This document shows positions 1-10,062 of a stretch of DNA of 64,000 nucleotides, piece by piece. Under the pieces are notes generated by a model. That model made no database searches. It was not told the DNA's origin and saw nothing but the letters and a program-made list of their open reading frames with translations. Location: assembly GCA_958430865.1 (NCBI GenBank), contig CAUDNR010004300.1, forward strand, positions 116,648 to 180,647, written 5' to 3'. The DNA is from Entrophospora sp. SA101 (Eukaryota > Glomeromycota > Glomeromycetes > Entrophosporales > Entrophosporaceae). Made by a program: the position numbers and the translations under genes. Numbering within the stretch: the stretch's first letter is position 1; every line of letters starts with the position of its first letter.

Positions 1-204
1 AAATTTTTTGTCCTCCAAAAAACAAAATAAATATTTACATTTGTATATTAATGATTACTAGATTTATTTTCATAATTCAGTAAAAGCAGCATAAGCTACA
101 AGTTGGAAAGTATTTTGAGAAACATAAAACTAATGGCTTGATTAGCAATACTTTCGTGGGGCAGCTCAGGAAGTTTGTAGAGGTAGAAAGAAATTACAGA
201 ATGA

Positions 205-491
205 CAAGAAGTCATTGATGAAATATTGCATCTTATCCCAATTTCTGGAGGGATAAAGCTCATCAGGAAAATTAAAACTTACTATTACGCCAGGTCAAAA
301 TTGGCCAGCATTATAGGAAGCGTCACCAGAATTTCGCTCAATGCTGGTCAATTTTGACCCCGGCTGCAAATCGCGATGGACCTAACCTTGTGAAGCTTAA
401 GACTGGATTGATGAGCCAACATGGTACTGATCCCTACTTTGCAATTGTTAAAGCAAAGATGGATGAAAGCTTTGGTACAGTTTGTCTCTAA
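205..491 (+). pseudogene. Broken coding fragment, unknown function
   Basis: Two stretches on the plus strand read like protein. Bases 205-290 encode a peptide containing DEILHLIPISGGIKLI; bases 363-491 encode a peptide containing GPNLVKLKTGLMSQHG and end at TAA (489-491). Between them lies a hairpin-forming inverted repeat (293-359) that looks like a small insertion, so the two halves probably belonged to one exon. There is no convincing start codon. I do not recognise the family. Coding character is inferred from balanced amino-acid composition in otherwise AT-rich, stop-rich DNA. Confidence 0.35.
293..359. repeat. 67-bp imperfect inverted repeat (MITE-like hairpin)
   Basis: The left arm (293-312, GGTCAAAATTGGCCAGCATT) and right arm (340-359) are inverted copies differing at one base, with a 27-bp loop. 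The hairpin separates the two halves of the coding fragment at 205-491, as expected of an inserted miniature element. I see no clear target-site duplication. Confidence 0.6.
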
Positions 492-902
492 TTTACTTGT
501 GTTATTGGGCAGGTTTCTGTTTCAATTTTTGTGTTAAATCTTTTTTTGTAAGTTACTACAATATTTCATGAACCATTAGACTAAAACAGGGAGTCAATGA
601 CAAAACCCGTGCCTTTGGTGTTTTAACTAATGGCCATCGTTGAATATTTTTATATTCTACTATTGAGTGATTCGAAGTTAGTCTCCAATATTCTTTTGCA
701 CTTGACAACGGGTCAAGACCGTTTAGTTCAAACTCGAAAAATACAAATAAATTAGTTGTATTATGTTTATTTTGCCTGGGAAGCTAAGTTCTTGGATCAT
801 TTTCTTAGAAAATCCTTCAAGACCATGACCTCTGGTCTAACCATTTGGTTTTGGTAAAGATTATTATTATTTTATTGCTATGTGCATATGATAATTTATT
901 TA
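492..902. other. No recognisable gene
   Basis: AT-rich DNA between the coding fragment and the LINE poly(A) end. Nothing coding or structured stands out apart from a short run of TTA repeats near 860. Confidence 0.5.
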
Positions 903-1116
903 TTTTTTTTTTTTTTTTTTTTGCTAAAGTGAGGCCTTGAAATCACGTTTATTTATTTAAAATTTAATGCATTATTAAAAATTTACAAATTTTTACATGT
1001 AATCCTACCCCAATTAACCTATTGTTAATTTAAAGCTAACCTGCCACCTTTAAAAAAAAAATTAATTAGACATATTTGAATAAATTTATCTAAAAAATTC
1101 TACAAAAGATAGCATG

Positions 1117-4100
1117 CTAAAGGCAAAAATTTTCCCACTTAGCACCAAAAATTATGAAATTCTGACACCACTCTTCCCATTTGTCAGAATGTATAGCATT
1201 CTGAGAATTGGATGAAGTGGCTTGAGAACATTTTTCTGTGTAATTTTTCTTTTTTTTAACTGTTATCCCAATTGAATGTTCCCATTCAATGATTTCCTCA
1301 CACCTAGGCTTCCAAATTTTTTCAAAGAAAGCTTCCTGGACTATATTTAACAAATCCAGAGCTGCTTTCCTCCCCTTGGATTTTGAGTTTATGATACATG
1401 TAAAACTATGTATTATGCTTCTTGAAATTAAGCCTCTTGTGAAATTTTTCATAAAAAGTATACAAGATGTAGGGTTGTTGAAATAAGGAAATATTTCACA
1501 CATTATTGTTTGTCTATCTATATGATTGATATTATTATTGTTATGGTTATGGTTATTATCCAAAAGTGATTGAATGAATTCAATTATTTTTTTGTTAATT
1601 GTTTTAACTGCATCTTTTGAATTCTTGCAGTACCATAAATGATCATAATCTTCTGGAGCTAAATTACACCTAGGACAATTTGTAAAATTCCCATATAAAT
1701 CAGATCTACGTTTCTTTAAAATTTCTAATACTGGTAGTTCATTATGTAATAGTTTGATTTTGAAGGCTTTCCATCTACTGTCTTTGAAAGATGTAGAGGA
1801 AGGGAAACTGGTTCTTAAAGATAACCATGTGCACCTCCACTCTATTTTTTGTATTTCTTCCTCAGTGAAAAATGGTTGAAACCGATTTAGAGATATCCAA
1901 GAATTTAATCGCTTTGCTTTGCATATTTGTTTGATGAAATTTCTACAATGGTAATCTATTAGAAACTCCTTCCAATATAATGTAACATATTTTTTAGTTA
2001 TGTTATTGATATTTATTTTTGTGATTTGATTATTGCTACATCCCAATTTGGCTAGTGAGTCAGCTGTGTCATTGAGAGGATATTTATTGGAGTGAGCTTT
2101 AACTTTTGTTAAATTTACTATTAAATTATATTTTTCCATTGTTGAATAAATGATTTCCCATAAAGAAAAATTATTAATTTTAAGGTAGGATCTAATGGTT
2201 TTTGATTTTTGTTTCCAATTGTTAAAACCATCAATAGTAGCTTGTGAATCTAAGTATATATTTATAATACTATTTGCTGGACATGTTAGAATTGCTGTAA
2301 GTAGAGAAAAGATTTCTGCACGTGTTGATGATGGCCATTGTGACAGCGCACCTGAAAAAGAGTTAGTAATTTTTTTATTCTTATCAACTTGGATCCAACC
2401 ATAACCTAATTTAATATCAGGAGAGCTAGGATTTTTTAGGGATCCATCAGTCCAAAATTCTAATTGATTAATGCAATTATTTATCATGTGAATATTGAAT
2501 AATTGTAATGATATTGGTTCATTTATAATATTCTTTATCCATGTTAGTCTGTTATCTTCAATATATATTGTTGGACATATTGGAATAATAATATTATTAT
2601 TATTATTGAATTTATCAAAGTTGTATTCTAAAGCCTTTATGATTTCGCATCTAGGAAATGTTATGGTGATGATATTGGATCCAGAAGAAATACATTTCTT
2701 GGCTGGTATGACAATACATTCTTTCTGTGGTTTATTGTATAAACAACCAATTCTATTTGGATTATTTATAAGGTTGTTTAGTTCACATCCTTTACATTGA
2801 CTTAGTTGAAAACTATCATGATTGTTTTCTAATATGTTGGTATTTGATTTCCAATGAGTGATGATAAGTTGATTGTTGTTTTTTGGTGAAGCTAGTTCAT
2901 ATGTCTTACCAAAGGTTATTTCTTCAAATTGGTAGGTTGCAATGAAAGGCCTGATTCTAGAGTCTTTTGGAAAATTAAGTGAATATTGTATAGGGAATGA
3001 GTTGCATCTAGGTAGTTTCCATTGATCTAGAACTTCACGAGATGAGTGATGTAGGATAGATTCTTCTAATGATGAAAACCATTTTGGTTTTCGACCACGT
3101 ATATTAATTTTTAAACGTAAGACTGCTTGTTTCCAAGAAAGTAAATGTGTACCTTCACAACAGAGGATTTGATCAAGATATAATACTTGTTTTTTAGCCA
3201 GTGCATTTACAAATGATGTATATTTTTCAGCAAAAATATCTTGTAGTAAAATTTGTCCACCTTTAATTATGAAAGACTCAGAATCATATGTTGTTCTAAG
3301 TGAGAATTTGAAAAATTTTGCTATGCATAAGATGCCAGCCATAAGATTATTTTTAAATAAACGAAGATGAGAAACTGAATAATTCCAAGACTCCAATGGA
3401 CTTTTAGGCAAACACAAATTGAGTTGTAATTGATGTAATTTGATTTTAGAAATTTTACCCATAATTCCATTGTCATTTAGGCGAACACACAGGTTGGTTA
3501 TGTGATGTTGTACTTGACAATCCCATAAATCACAAAGATTATATATTGTATGTGTATTAGTAACTGCATTAGGAACAGTAGATGCAAGGCCAACCTTTTG
3601 TTTGAATAATTTTCTACATTTTGCTCCTAAAATTTTACATTCATTTTCAGACAGCAATGTAAGTTGTAGACGATATTCTAATCTAGGAATCATTACACGA
3701 TTGAAAATATATAAGATTTGTTTATCAGTAAGGTGTTTATGTTTCATAATTGATTCCATATTGATAATTTCATCATGCACAGAATTTTTAACATGTCTAG
3801 TTGACCCTTTTGCATTAACCCATACACCTAGAAATCTAATAGATGTGTTGATTGGCTTTGCAAAAACCTCTGTACAATCTTTTCCAAAAATAATGGAAGT
3901 TGAAGGAATTGGTGTAGGTGAATTTATAACTAAAAGTTCTGATTTCTTTTTATTTACTTTAATGCCATTTAGATCATAGAATGAATCTGCAATTTCTAGA
4001 ATTAGTTCCATATTATCTTTGGATGGTGCAAACCAAGTTGTGTCATCCATATATGCAAGACTTGATATTGTTTCAGAAAGTTTGGTGGTTTCATTATATC

Positions 4101-6564
4101 GAAGGTCTTGTTTCCATTCAACTTCTATTTGATATCCAAGTGATTTTTGATTTTGAATCTCGCAGAGTAAAGGATCATAGTATATACACCACATGAGAGG
4201 TGAAATTACTTCACCTTGATCAATGCCATTGTTGATAGTGTATTGATCAGTGAGTCCAAATTCTGTAACAACTCTATTTACTCTTTTGTTAAAAATGTTA
4301 TGGATGAATTTGCAGAATGAATTAGGTAGTGCAATTCTTTTAAGAGCAAGTTGTAACATATCTCTATTAACCAGATCATATGCTTTGCTCATATCTTGAA
4401 ATAAAACCCACATTTCTTTATTGTTCTCACGAGCATCTTCCATCAACATATTGAGAATATGTATTGGCTCATGTGTGGATTTTCCAGGAAGTCCTGCAAA
4501 GTTACATCCTTTTAAAATATTATGCTTCATTACTATTTCTGATATTCTATTATTTATAATTTTCACTAATGCTTTTCTTGGTGTCTCCAGTAATGTAATT
4601 GGTCGTGTATTATTCAATTGTAATTCCCAATCCAGTGGTTTTGGTATTGGATAAACAGTTGCCTCTCTCCATGCATCTGGTATGTCATTGATGGTAATAC
4701 ATTGATTTATTATTTTCAGAAGAAATTGTTGAGTTGTTTTTCCTATGTGCTTGAGCATTTCATTTGTAATGCCTGAAGGCCCACTTGCTTTTCCATTTGG
4801 GAGTGTATTTATAATAGAATACCATTCAACTAATGTTAAAGGGTTCATTAAATTTGAATACCATATGGGATCAATTTGTTTGATTGATTTATATTGATTA
4901 AACCATGGAGATGGTAATGTATTAGGTGTAGTATGATTATTATTTGAAATACTGCTAAAATGATTTTTAGTTGCTTTTTTAACATCATCAGGTAAGAGGA
5001 GAATTTCATCTTCACCATCTTTGTTAATTACGCAACGATTAATTCTAATAGATTGTTTTTCACGTTCTAAAATACTGTTAATCATGACTTTTTGATTTGA
5101 TGTATAATGTTCACATCTTTTTTTCGTGAAAAATTTAATTTGCTTTTCAATTTCAATCTTGTCTTCTATTTTCTTCTGTGATTTAATGGTGTTGAAGATA
5201 GATATTAAATATTTATATGTTTGTTCATATACATTATCATATAAAGTATCAGGTAGGTTTTCTAAAGGTATTTCAAGGTTTTGAGTAATCTTGGTAATGT
5301 TCTTTTTTATATCATTCCACATGGTATTGCACTGATTTATATTTACAAGATTTTTGATTTGAAGAAATTGTTGAAGTAAACGACCAAATGATTTAAGGGA
5401 TTTATGTAATATCAAAGTATCTTTGGATCTTTTATTACTATCTTTCCTGCTAATTTTATCAAATGGTATTTCTTTGTCAGCAGTTTGGATAATTATTTGC
5501 TGTAGTATGGTCCATGATCTATTTAACCAAGAACATGTAGGTTGAAAATTATTTATACACTGGTTATAATCCCAATGTCTTTCTAAATTCTTATCAGTAA
5601 GTGATGCAAAATTTTGCCATTTTTCATTTGTCATTTTCTCAAATTTATAAATTTTCTTTTTGTTGTCTAATTTACGTTCATTATTATCGGAACGATGTTT
5701 GTAGAAATTAGAAGTTATTAAATCACACCATATTAATTTATGGTCTGTTGAAAAAATTGATGTATAATCAACAGTTTTTGTGCGAGCAAGATCATGAGCA
5801 AAATTATGCGAAATCCAAATTTGATCTATACGTGATTTTGAGTTATTATTAGACCATGTGTATTGAGGTGAGTTTGGATTTGTGATTTTAAGACTGTCTA
5901 TAAAATTTAAAGTTTGTAATGTTGAAATCAGATTATATGTGTAAGGTATAGTATGATTATTAATCTGCAAATTATGAAGAATTTCAGGGTCTGCATTGAA
6001 GTCACCCATTACAATTGTAAAAAAATTTTTGTTTAATGCCTCTTGACAATATTTAATTACTTGTTTTGAAGTTGTAATTCTTTCTTGTTTTTTGTTGGTA
6101 TTAGAATTGATATAAACCTGAATAATTCGTAATTTTTTCTTTCCTTTAAAATATAAGTCAGCATATATTATGCGTCCTTGATATTTTTCAATTTTTACTA
6201 TATGTCTAGCTAATGATTTTGAAATAAGAAGACCTACACCAGCTGAGTTAGGCTGGTCAGGGTGTGAGCTCCAAAAAGATTGAAATGTATTACATTTTCT
6301 CATACAATGTTTAGAGTTGTTACGGTTGAGTTTGGTTTCAGATATACCAATTATGTCCATTTGGTTATCTTTGCATAGTGTTTTGACTATAGTTTGTAGA
6401 TGTGAGTCATTTATTCCTCGGATGTTTTGTGTTCCAATTCGAATAAGTTGTGATGTAAATATAGGAATATTATTTGTATGTGGATTTGAAATATTATTCA
6501 TTGAATTTTCGTTATTATCATTATTAATATTAAATTGATTATTGTTTTTGTTGTTTATATTCAT
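1117..6564 (-). CDS. LINE ORF2: endonuclease / reverse transcriptase / RNase H polyprotein
   Basis: A single 1815-codon reading frame without interruption. The N-terminal 40-290 region is an exonuclease-endonuclease-phosphatase (APE) domain: TQNIRG, SETKL, MGDFNADPE and STDHKL supply the expected Asn, Glu, Asp and His. The reverse transcriptase follows, with FQDMSKAYD and the catalytic YMDD at residues 838-841. An RNase H domain starts near 1370 (FWTDGS, Asp at 1373) with later RAEIFSLL, IYLDSQ and a DTAD motif. A C-terminal CPRC...H...C zinc-knuckle-like motif begins at Cys1630. Known role of the family: nicking target DNA and priming reverse transcription of its own RNA. The intact frame suggests recent insertion, though the partner ORF1 is broken. 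RNase H plus APE points to the I/Tad1-like side of the LINEs; the exact clade needs a tree. Confidence 0.93.
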   Translation of the reverse strand: MNINNKNNNQFNINNDNNENSMNNISNPHTNNIPIFTSQLIRIGTQNIRGINDSHLQTIVKTLCKDNQMDIIGISETKLNRNNSKHCMRKCNTFQSFWSSHPDQPNSAGVGLLISKSLARHIVKIEKYQGRIIYADLYFKGKKKLRIIQVYINSNTNKKQERITTSKQVIKYCQEALNKNFFTIVMGDFNADPEILHNLQINNHTIPYTYNLISTLQTLNFIDSLKITNPNSPQYTWSNNNSKSRIDQIWISHNFAHDLARTKTVDYTSIFSTDHKLIWCDLITSNFYKHRSDNNERKLDNKKKIYKFEKMTNEKWQNFASLTDKNLERHWDYNQCINNFQPTCSWLNRSWTILQQIIIQTADKEIPFDKISRKDSNKRSKDTLILHKSLKSFGRLLQQFLQIKNLVNINQCNTMWNDIKKNITKITQNLEIPLENLPDTLYDNVYEQTYKYLISIFNTIKSQKKIEDKIEIEKQIKFFTKKRCEHYTSNQKVMINSILEREKQSIRINRCVINKDGEDEILLLPDDVKKATKNHFSSISNNNHTTPNTLPSPWFNQYKSIKQIDPIWYSNLMNPLTLVEWYSIINTLPNGKASGPSGITNEMLKHIGKTTQQFLLKIINQCITINDIPDAWREATVYPIPKPLDWELQLNNTRPITLLETPRKALVKIINNRISEIVMKHNILKGCNFAGLPGKSTHEPIHILNMLMEDARENNKEMWVLFQDMSKAYDLVNRDMLQLALKRIALPNSFCKFIHNIFNKRVNRVVTEFGLTDQYTINNGIDQGEVISPLMWCIYYDPLLCEIQNQKSLGYQIEVEWKQDLRYNETTKLSETISSLAYMDDTTWFAPSKDNMELILEIADSFYDLNGIKVNKKKSELLVINSPTPIPSTSIIFGKDCTEVFAKPINTSIRFLGVWVNAKGSTRHVKNSVHDEIINMESIMKHKHLTDKQILYIFNRVMIPRLEYRLQLTLLSENECKILGAKCRKLFKQKVGLASTVPNAVTNTHTIYNLCDLWDCQVQHHITNLCVRLNDNGIMGKISKIKLHQLQLNLCLPKSPLESWNYSVSHLRLFKNNLMAGILCIAKFFKFSLRTTYDSESFIIKGGQILLQDIFAEKYTSFVNALAKKQVLYLDQILCCEGTHLLSWKQAVLRLKINIRGRKPKWFSSLEESILHHSSREVLDQWKLPRCNSFPIQYSLNFPKDSRIRPFIATYQFEEITFGKTYELASPKNNNQLIITHWKSNTNILENNHDSFQLSQCKGCELNNLINNPNRIGCLYNKPQKECIVIPAKKCISSGSNIITITFPRCEIIKALEYNFDKFNNNNNIIIPICPTIYIEDNRLTWIKNIINEPISLQLFNIHMINNCINQLEFWTDGSLKNPSSPDIKLGYGWIQVDKNKKITNSFSGALSQWPSSTRAEIFSLLTAILTCPANSIINIYLDSQATIDGFNNWKQKSKTIRSYLKINNFSLWEIIYSTMEKYNLIVNLTKVKAHSNKYPLNDTADSLAKLGCSNNQITKININNITKKYVTLYWKEFLIDYHCRNFIKQICKAKRLNSWISLNRFQPFFTEEEIQKIEWRCTWLSLRTSFPSSTSFKDSRWKAFKIKLLHNELPVLEILKKRRSDLYGNFTNCPRCNLAPEDYDHLWYCKNSKDAVKTINKKIIEFIQSLLDNNHNHNNNNINHIDRQTIMCEIFPYFNNPTSCILFMKNFTRGLISRSIIHSFTCIINSKSKGRKAALDLLNIVQEAFFEKIWKPRCEEIIEWEHSIGITVKKKKNYTEKCSQATSSNSQNAIHSDKWEEWCQNFIIFGAKWENFCL

Positions 6565-6606
6565 TATTAAATTATTTTAGATTTACGAGATGGTATAACC
6601 AATTGT

Positions 6607-8360
6607 TTAATAACTTACATCATCCTCATCATTATTAGATTTATTAATGAATTTGGATGAAATATTGCCAATCATATTTTTGATGTCAGCCATGTCTTGA
6701 GAAAGATTTTTTGCATTTTTATTTAGTTCTTCCTGTTGTTTAACAATCAATTGACTTTCATCAGTGTTTTTGTTAACTTTGGTTGTTGAAGCTTGGCTTT
6801 CTTCAGATGAAGATGTAAATGATTCTCTAGATCTCTTGTGAGAATTAGAAATTCCAGGTTTGTATGTGGGTTTTTTCAAGATGGGGGTGCATACAGTTAT
6901 ATAAGGATCTGTATTTCCTTGTTTAGGTTTAGTACTGTCTTTATCCTCAAGTACTTTAATTCTGATATTGATTTCCTGAATATTCTGAGTAAGATGATTC
7001 AGTTTGGTTGATATATCTTCAACTTTTTCCATAAGTTTTTTTAAAACATCTTCTGTTTTGTTACCTATTTTTTCAGCATGAATGGAATCATCAAGAGATG
7101 TCCTAATACTGTTTTTTGCAACATCTGCAAATGATAATTCTTTTGATTTATTTGCAGGTGGGTGTGTTTGTGGTTTACGATGTTGAGCAGGTTTATATTT
7201 GTTGTACAAAGGTTGCAATTTGGATATATTGATTTTTTTTGTTTTGCCCATTGAATTTCCTGACAACCTGTAATAGTGTGATCAGGATGTCCACATTTTC
7301 TACAGAGTGCAGTATCTTCTGATGCCCAAAATAATTCAGTATTATTGAGAGTATACCAATTAATTTGTGCATCATGTGCTGCTTCATCAGAATCAAAGAA
7401 AAACCATCCATATCTACAGTTGACATATGATTTGCGTGTTTTAGGTATGAAAATTGCCTTTGCTTTTGTTGCATTGATTATTTCAACAAGATCTCTTGCT
7501 GTAGTTCCAAAAGGGAGGTGACCAAGTTTGAGGGCATGTAAATGTCTTTTTTCATATTGTTTTTCATTCATGCTTAATGGTTCTACTCTAACCATATCTT
7601 TTAGAATAAAGACTGCCCATGTTTCATTATGAAATGGTAAAATATCTTCCTTTTTTTCAAAATAAATTATGGCTTCTTGCCATAAGTCTTTGGTTTGCAT
7701 AGAGAATTTAATAATTTTTCCATATTTTTCAAAAGTAGCATGTACTAAAGTTGAACTTGTATTAAGTGGAATATTCTTAACTCTTATTGAATTTTCTTTA
7801 TTAATGTTTCCAACTGGTGCAAGTTCTTTAGAGAAACGGATACCTTCATAATCAGGTAAGTCTGTGACAACAAGGTTATTAAGATCCTCTTCATTATCGA
7901 AGTTAGCAACAAATTTCCTTTGTTTGCCAAATCTGGTAATGTAGAGACCCACAAACCCTTTATAATTGATCAAAAATTTTTCAACAAATTTTTTTTTATT
8001 AATATTATTTTTACTTGGTATTTGATCAATTAAAATTGCTGCTCAAAAATTTGTGTATTTATTGACAACTACCCACTCTTGTGTCATCTTGTTGTCCTCC
8101 ACATTTGAACCTGAATTTCCATTATCATTAAATGTGTTTGATGAGTCTTCAATAGAATGAGGTGAAATTGGTTCTTTTGTATTAATAATAGATGCATTTG
8201 TTGATGTTGCAAATGTTTGAAGTGCATTTGTTGCATTTGCATCTATCTCCATCATATTTGAATTAGAAGCTTTATTAACATCTACATTAGATTCTTTCTC
8301 ATGAAAATTTGCTTTTTTTTTTGCTTGTTTTTTAGAATTTGAGTTATAATGTCTAGTCAT
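6607..8360 (-). pseudogene. LINE ORF1 (RRM-like + CCHC), broken by one stop and one frameshift
   Basis: Three open stretches form one ORF1. Codons 8360-8046 give an Asn/Ser-rich N-terminus and stop at an in-frame TGA (8043-8045). The same frame resumes to about 7225 and encodes an RRM-like segment (VKNIPLNTSSTLV, FEKYGKIIKF) followed by a CCHC knuckle (CRKCGHPDHTITGC). At an A8 run (plus-strand T8, about 7232-7239) the protein-like frame changes, and the last part (7266-6607) carries SFADVAKNS, a predicted coiled coil (LEDK, ISTKLNHL) and a charged tail. ORF1 proteins of LINEs bind element RNA. The TGA looks like a point mutation; the frame change may be a 1-nt loss or slippage on A_AAA_AAA. 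Confidence 0.8.
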
Positions 8361-8407
8361 TCGTCGTATTTATTATTATTTTATTTTTTATTTTGGTTAC
8401 GCATTTT

Positions 8408-8530
8408 GATTAATATTATTATTTAGCAATGTGTGTTTAATTATTCATGTAAAATTATTATTTAGAAATATGGAAAATTTTTGATTAATATTATTATTTA
8501 GCAATGTGAGAATTATTCATGTAAAATCAT
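8408..8530. repeat. Two ~75-bp partial direct repeats upstream of LINE ORF1
   Basis: The string GATTAATATTATTATTTAGC followed by AATGTG and ATTATTCATGTAAAAT occurs twice (from about 8408 and from about 8483). Such tandem blocks are known as 5'-UTR promoter monomers in some LINEs; here that role is only inferred from position. Confidence 0.45.
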
Positions 8531-8609
8531 ATTGATATTTTTGAGAGTTTATATTATTATTTAACAATGAATTAATCTTAACATAGTAATGTGGTTTTTT
8601 TTATAAAAT

Positions 8610-8821
8610 CTATATCACATGAATCCGTTGTAATGCGATTAGTACTTATTACTAAAATCCTACCAAAAAATCCGTTGCCAGTTGAAACGCAATTTAAATA
8701 TAAAATCCATTGAAATGAGAATTTTTTAACATTAATTAATAAAATCAAGGGGTAAAACTAAAAATCCGTTGAAACAAAAATCCGTTGAAATGAGGTCTGT
8801 TGAAACGAGGGTTTGACTGTA
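8610..8821. mobile_element. Pogo/Tigger-like terminal fragment with AATCCGTTGAAA subrepeats
   Basis: The motif AATCCGTTG(A)AA recurs at least five times and the block ends in GAGGGTTTGACTGTA (8807-8821), which reads inward as TACAGTCAAACCCTC. A CAGT terminus beside TA fits pogo/Tigger-type elements with TA target sites. The matching opposite end was not found nearby, so this is a fragment or solo end. Confidence 0.5.
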
Positions 8822-9085
8822 GATAAAATTATTGAATGCAATCTTTGTTTTATGTGTAAATTTTTTATAAAATTATCAAATGTAATTTTACATGTGTAAT
8901 TTATATAAAACAGTTATGAGTGAAATTTTACATGTACAAATTTTATAAAAAATTAAATGTGTAATTTTATGTGTAATTAAATGCATATGTAAATTTTAAG
9001 TGAGATTTGCATAAAAGTTACACGAAAATTGCATAATTTTTATGTAAGCGTAAAGATTTACACGGTTTTATGTACATTTTAATTT

Positions 9086-9188
9086 CCTGATGTATAACGT
9101 CCTGTCAGTATAATATCTTGTCGGTATAATGTCCTGTCAGTAAAACGTCCTGTCGGTATAACGGCTGTCGGTATAATGTCTGTCGATC
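9086..9188. repeat. Minisatellite, ~15-bp unit (CCTGTCGGTATAACGT)
   Basis: About seven degenerate copies of CCTGTC(G/A)GTATAA(C/T)GT lie head to tail with a period of 14-16 bp. No gene function is apparent; it may be the end of a transposon. Confidence 0.8.
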
Positions 9189-10002
9189 GATTGGGTGGGA
9201 CCCATCAAAAACTGAGAATATTTAAGTTTTTTAACAAAGGAGCTCAGCTCATTGCAATGTATATTTGTTCATCAGCAAATATGTTCTTCATCAACATTCA
9301 ACAACATGGTTGGGCTTGTTTTATATATGGCCCAAATGGCCAGCAATTTGATTCAATTTTTTGGCTTCCACTAATTACACTGTCAGTGGAAAAGACAGTC
9401 TTAATGAAGCATGTAGATATAAAAAAATGGATGATATGGTTTTTTTTAATAAAAGAATATTATGAATTTGATCAATTAACATTCATTCATTTTATATTCA
9501 TTTTTATTACTTGGATTTAGAAGGCATTTCCTAAACTAAAGTTTAATTCTATTTTAAGAAATTTATTTTTATAAATTAATTAAAATGTTGAAAATTTAAC
9601 ATGGCTTTAATTATTTAAACATAAGTTTTTCTATTATTATATAAATCAAAGGACAGAAGGGATGTAATTCATAGTCAGATTAAGCTTTTTTTTATTGGTC
9701 CGACATCTTTTCTTTCTTTTATTATAAATAGAACTTTCATCTGTTAAAAAAAAATTTGGCAGTGCTTAACTTTAACTACTCTATACATTTTCGTAACACA
9801 ATTTTTTTTTGAAAAATTCCTTTTTAAACAAATTCTATATGAAAAAATGGCCAAAAATCTCCTTTTTAAATATGTCACACTAAATTAAATTCATCATATT
9901 CTTTCATTAAATATTAATTATTAATATTAATAAAATCCATTAAGACAAACATTTTTAATTAATATTAACGTTAATATTAATAAAAAAGGGGCTAATACTT
10001 AA
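9189..10002. other. No recognisable gene
   Basis: AT-rich DNA. A 114-codon frame starts inside the minisatellite and has no family resemblance, so I do not call it. Repeated ATTAATATTAA strings near 9910-9980 are low complexity. Confidence 0.5.
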
Positions 10003-10028
10003 ATCTGTTGTGATGAGGTTTGACTGTA
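10003..10028. mobile_element. Second pogo-like terminus
   Basis: TGTGATGAGGTTTGACTGTA resembles the terminus at 8800-8821 in the same orientation and also ends in CTGTA. Probably a remnant end of the same family. Confidence 0.4.
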
Positions 10029-10062
10029 ATAATAAAAATTAAATGATGGTTAACCAGTTAAA

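Larger units (their letters stand above)
903..8540 (-). mobile_element. Non-LTR (LINE) retrotransposon, APE-type with RNase H
   Basis: A whole or near-whole LINE lies on the minus strand. Its 3' end is a run of 20 T on the plus strand (903-922), read as a poly(A) tail, preceded on the element strand by AATAAATAAA. ORF2 (1117-6564) holds endonuclease, reverse transcriptase and RNase H; upstream, ORF1 (6607-8360) holds RRM-like and CCHC regions. The 42-nt gap between the ORF1 stop and ORF2 start suits a bicistronic element. Upstream of ORF1, 8408-8530 carries two partial direct repeats that may be 5'-UTR monomers. I could not identify a target-site duplication, so the 5' boundary is approximate. 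Confidence 0.85.

Noticed and set aside
2195..4654. Several 60-125 codon plus-strand frames opposite LINE ORF2
   Set aside because: Shadows of the 1815-codon minus-strand ORF2.
9086..9188. CRISPR array
   Set aside because: Units are contiguous and degenerate without unique spacers, and the genome is eukaryotic.
9176..9520. 114-codon frame starting in the minisatellite
   Set aside because: Start lies inside a tandem repeat; composition is not convincing and no family is recognised.
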